From: Verrucomicrobiota bacterium
GTDB lineage: Bacteria > Verrucomicrobiota > Verrucomicrobiia > Chthoniobacterales > UBA10450
Reading direction: 5' to 3'
Assembly: GCA_003221375.1 (NCBI GenBank)
Contig: QHRI01000082.1
Span: forward strand, 1 to 7,973
Length of the DNA: 7,973 bases
A program made the translations under genes and the position numbers. The notes beneath the pieces were generated by a model. The model was not told the DNA's origin, did not search any database, and worked only from the letters and a program-made list of their open reading frames with translations. Below, in pieces: positions 7,627 through 7,973 of this stretch. Every line of letters begins with the position of its first letter. Positions within the stretch are counted from its first letter, which is position 1.

Positions 7627-7973
7627 TTATCTTTTTCTGTGGTCGACCATTTCGCCGCGCATCGTGCGGCGGTCAACGCGGGTGAGGTGCTTTTCCATCG
7701 CAGGTGTCAGCAGTGAAATATGCGGGATTTCACACAGATATTCAGCGATGAACCAAATCGGTTTTTCCGTGGTCATCCAGTTTAGACGGTCGAATCGCGC
7801 CAGATTTACCGGACGCGAATAGCGCCGCAGTGTGCGTTCGCTGCGCAGGTTGAAATAAATATTAAAATAGCTCATGGCCAGCTCGCGGAGGCTACGATAA
7901 ACCGGCTCACGGTAACGGCAGCTGGTGAAATTAGATTTCGCTACCGCGCCCCAGTGTCCGCGTAGCTTGAAAA
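7627..7973 (-). CDS. C-terminal part of an uncharacterised protein, cut by the window edge
   Basis: The frame is open from the right edge to the TAA at 7629-7627 and gives 115 codons or so, the last 114 residues of a longer protein. ATG 7875 is internal: the coding pattern clearly continues upstream of it (HWGAVAKSNF, then YREPVYRSLRELAMSYF). Other recognisable stretches are LARFDRLNWMTTEKPIWFIAEYL and EIPHISLL, quoted here in parts of the same domain. I recall similar WGA-(I/V)-(A/S)-K-(S/T)-N...RELAMSYF blocks in proteins of unknown function whose upstream part resembles transglutaminase-like Cys domains, but that part lies outside the window, so no function is assigned. It is rich in Arg, Tyr and Trp and has no membrane segment. 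It is on the same strand as the exported MBL gene, 216 bases before it. Confidence 0.62.
   Translation of the reverse strand, partial: FKLRGHWGAVAKSNFTSCRYREPVYRSLRELAMSYFNIYFNLRSERTLRRYSRPVNLARFDRLNWMTTEKPIWFIAEYLCEIPHISLLTPAMEKHLTRVDRRTMRGEMVDHRKR

Overview
The window reads as ordinary bacterial chromosome, moderately GC-rich, with one TTG and one GTG start and mostly weak Shine-Dalgarno sites. The protein styles (a LuxR-type response regulator with a Gly-Asp pocket, a very large secreted GH81 glucanase, a YycJ/WalJ-like hydrolase, an exported COG1237-type hydrolase and a YjbR relic) suggest a soil Verrucomicrobiota, perhaps near Chthoniobacterales. This placement is inference from resemblance; Acidobacteriota or Planctomycetota are not excluded. 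No tRNA, rRNA, CRISPR array, transposase or phage gene is visible.

Left part (+ strand): about 310 bases with no convincing gene, holding small inverted repeats, lead into a NarL/LuxR-family response regulator (313-1041) whose phospho-acceptor Asp is replaced by Glu. A 246-base intergenic region with two inverted repeats follows. Next comes a 1281-residue secreted endo-beta-1,3-glucanase of family GH81 (1288-5133), the centrepiece of the window, with an unrecognised six-cysteine C-terminal module. A palindrome spans its stop codon. A perfect 10-bp inverted repeat lies between it and the next gene, a cytoplasmic YycJ/WalJ-like metallo-beta-lactamase-fold hydrolase (5187-6035); the repeat overlaps that gene's GTG start.

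Right part (- strand): a second, unrelated MBL-fold protein (COG1237 type, 6220-7410) with an N-terminal signal or anchor segment and a strong ribosome binding site. Directly after it lies a 41-codon frame (6079-6204) that looks like the two ends of an MmcQ/YjbR protein joined by an internal deletion. Upstream of the second MBL gene, a 216-base gap holds a hairpin and an imperfect palindrome. The window ends inside the C-terminal part of an uncharacterised gene (7627-7973, minus strand).

Functionally, the regulator and the glucanase are neighbours in the same orientation, so local control of beta-1,3-glucan degradation (fungal, oomycete or algal walls, callose, curdlan) is a reasonable hypothesis but is not shown by the sequence. 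The two MBL proteins belong to different subfamilies and need not be linked. I did not find a clear multi-gene novel system. The most interesting items are the Asp-to-Glu regulator, the C-terminal module of the glucanase, the inverted repeat over the MBL start and the YjbR deletion relic.
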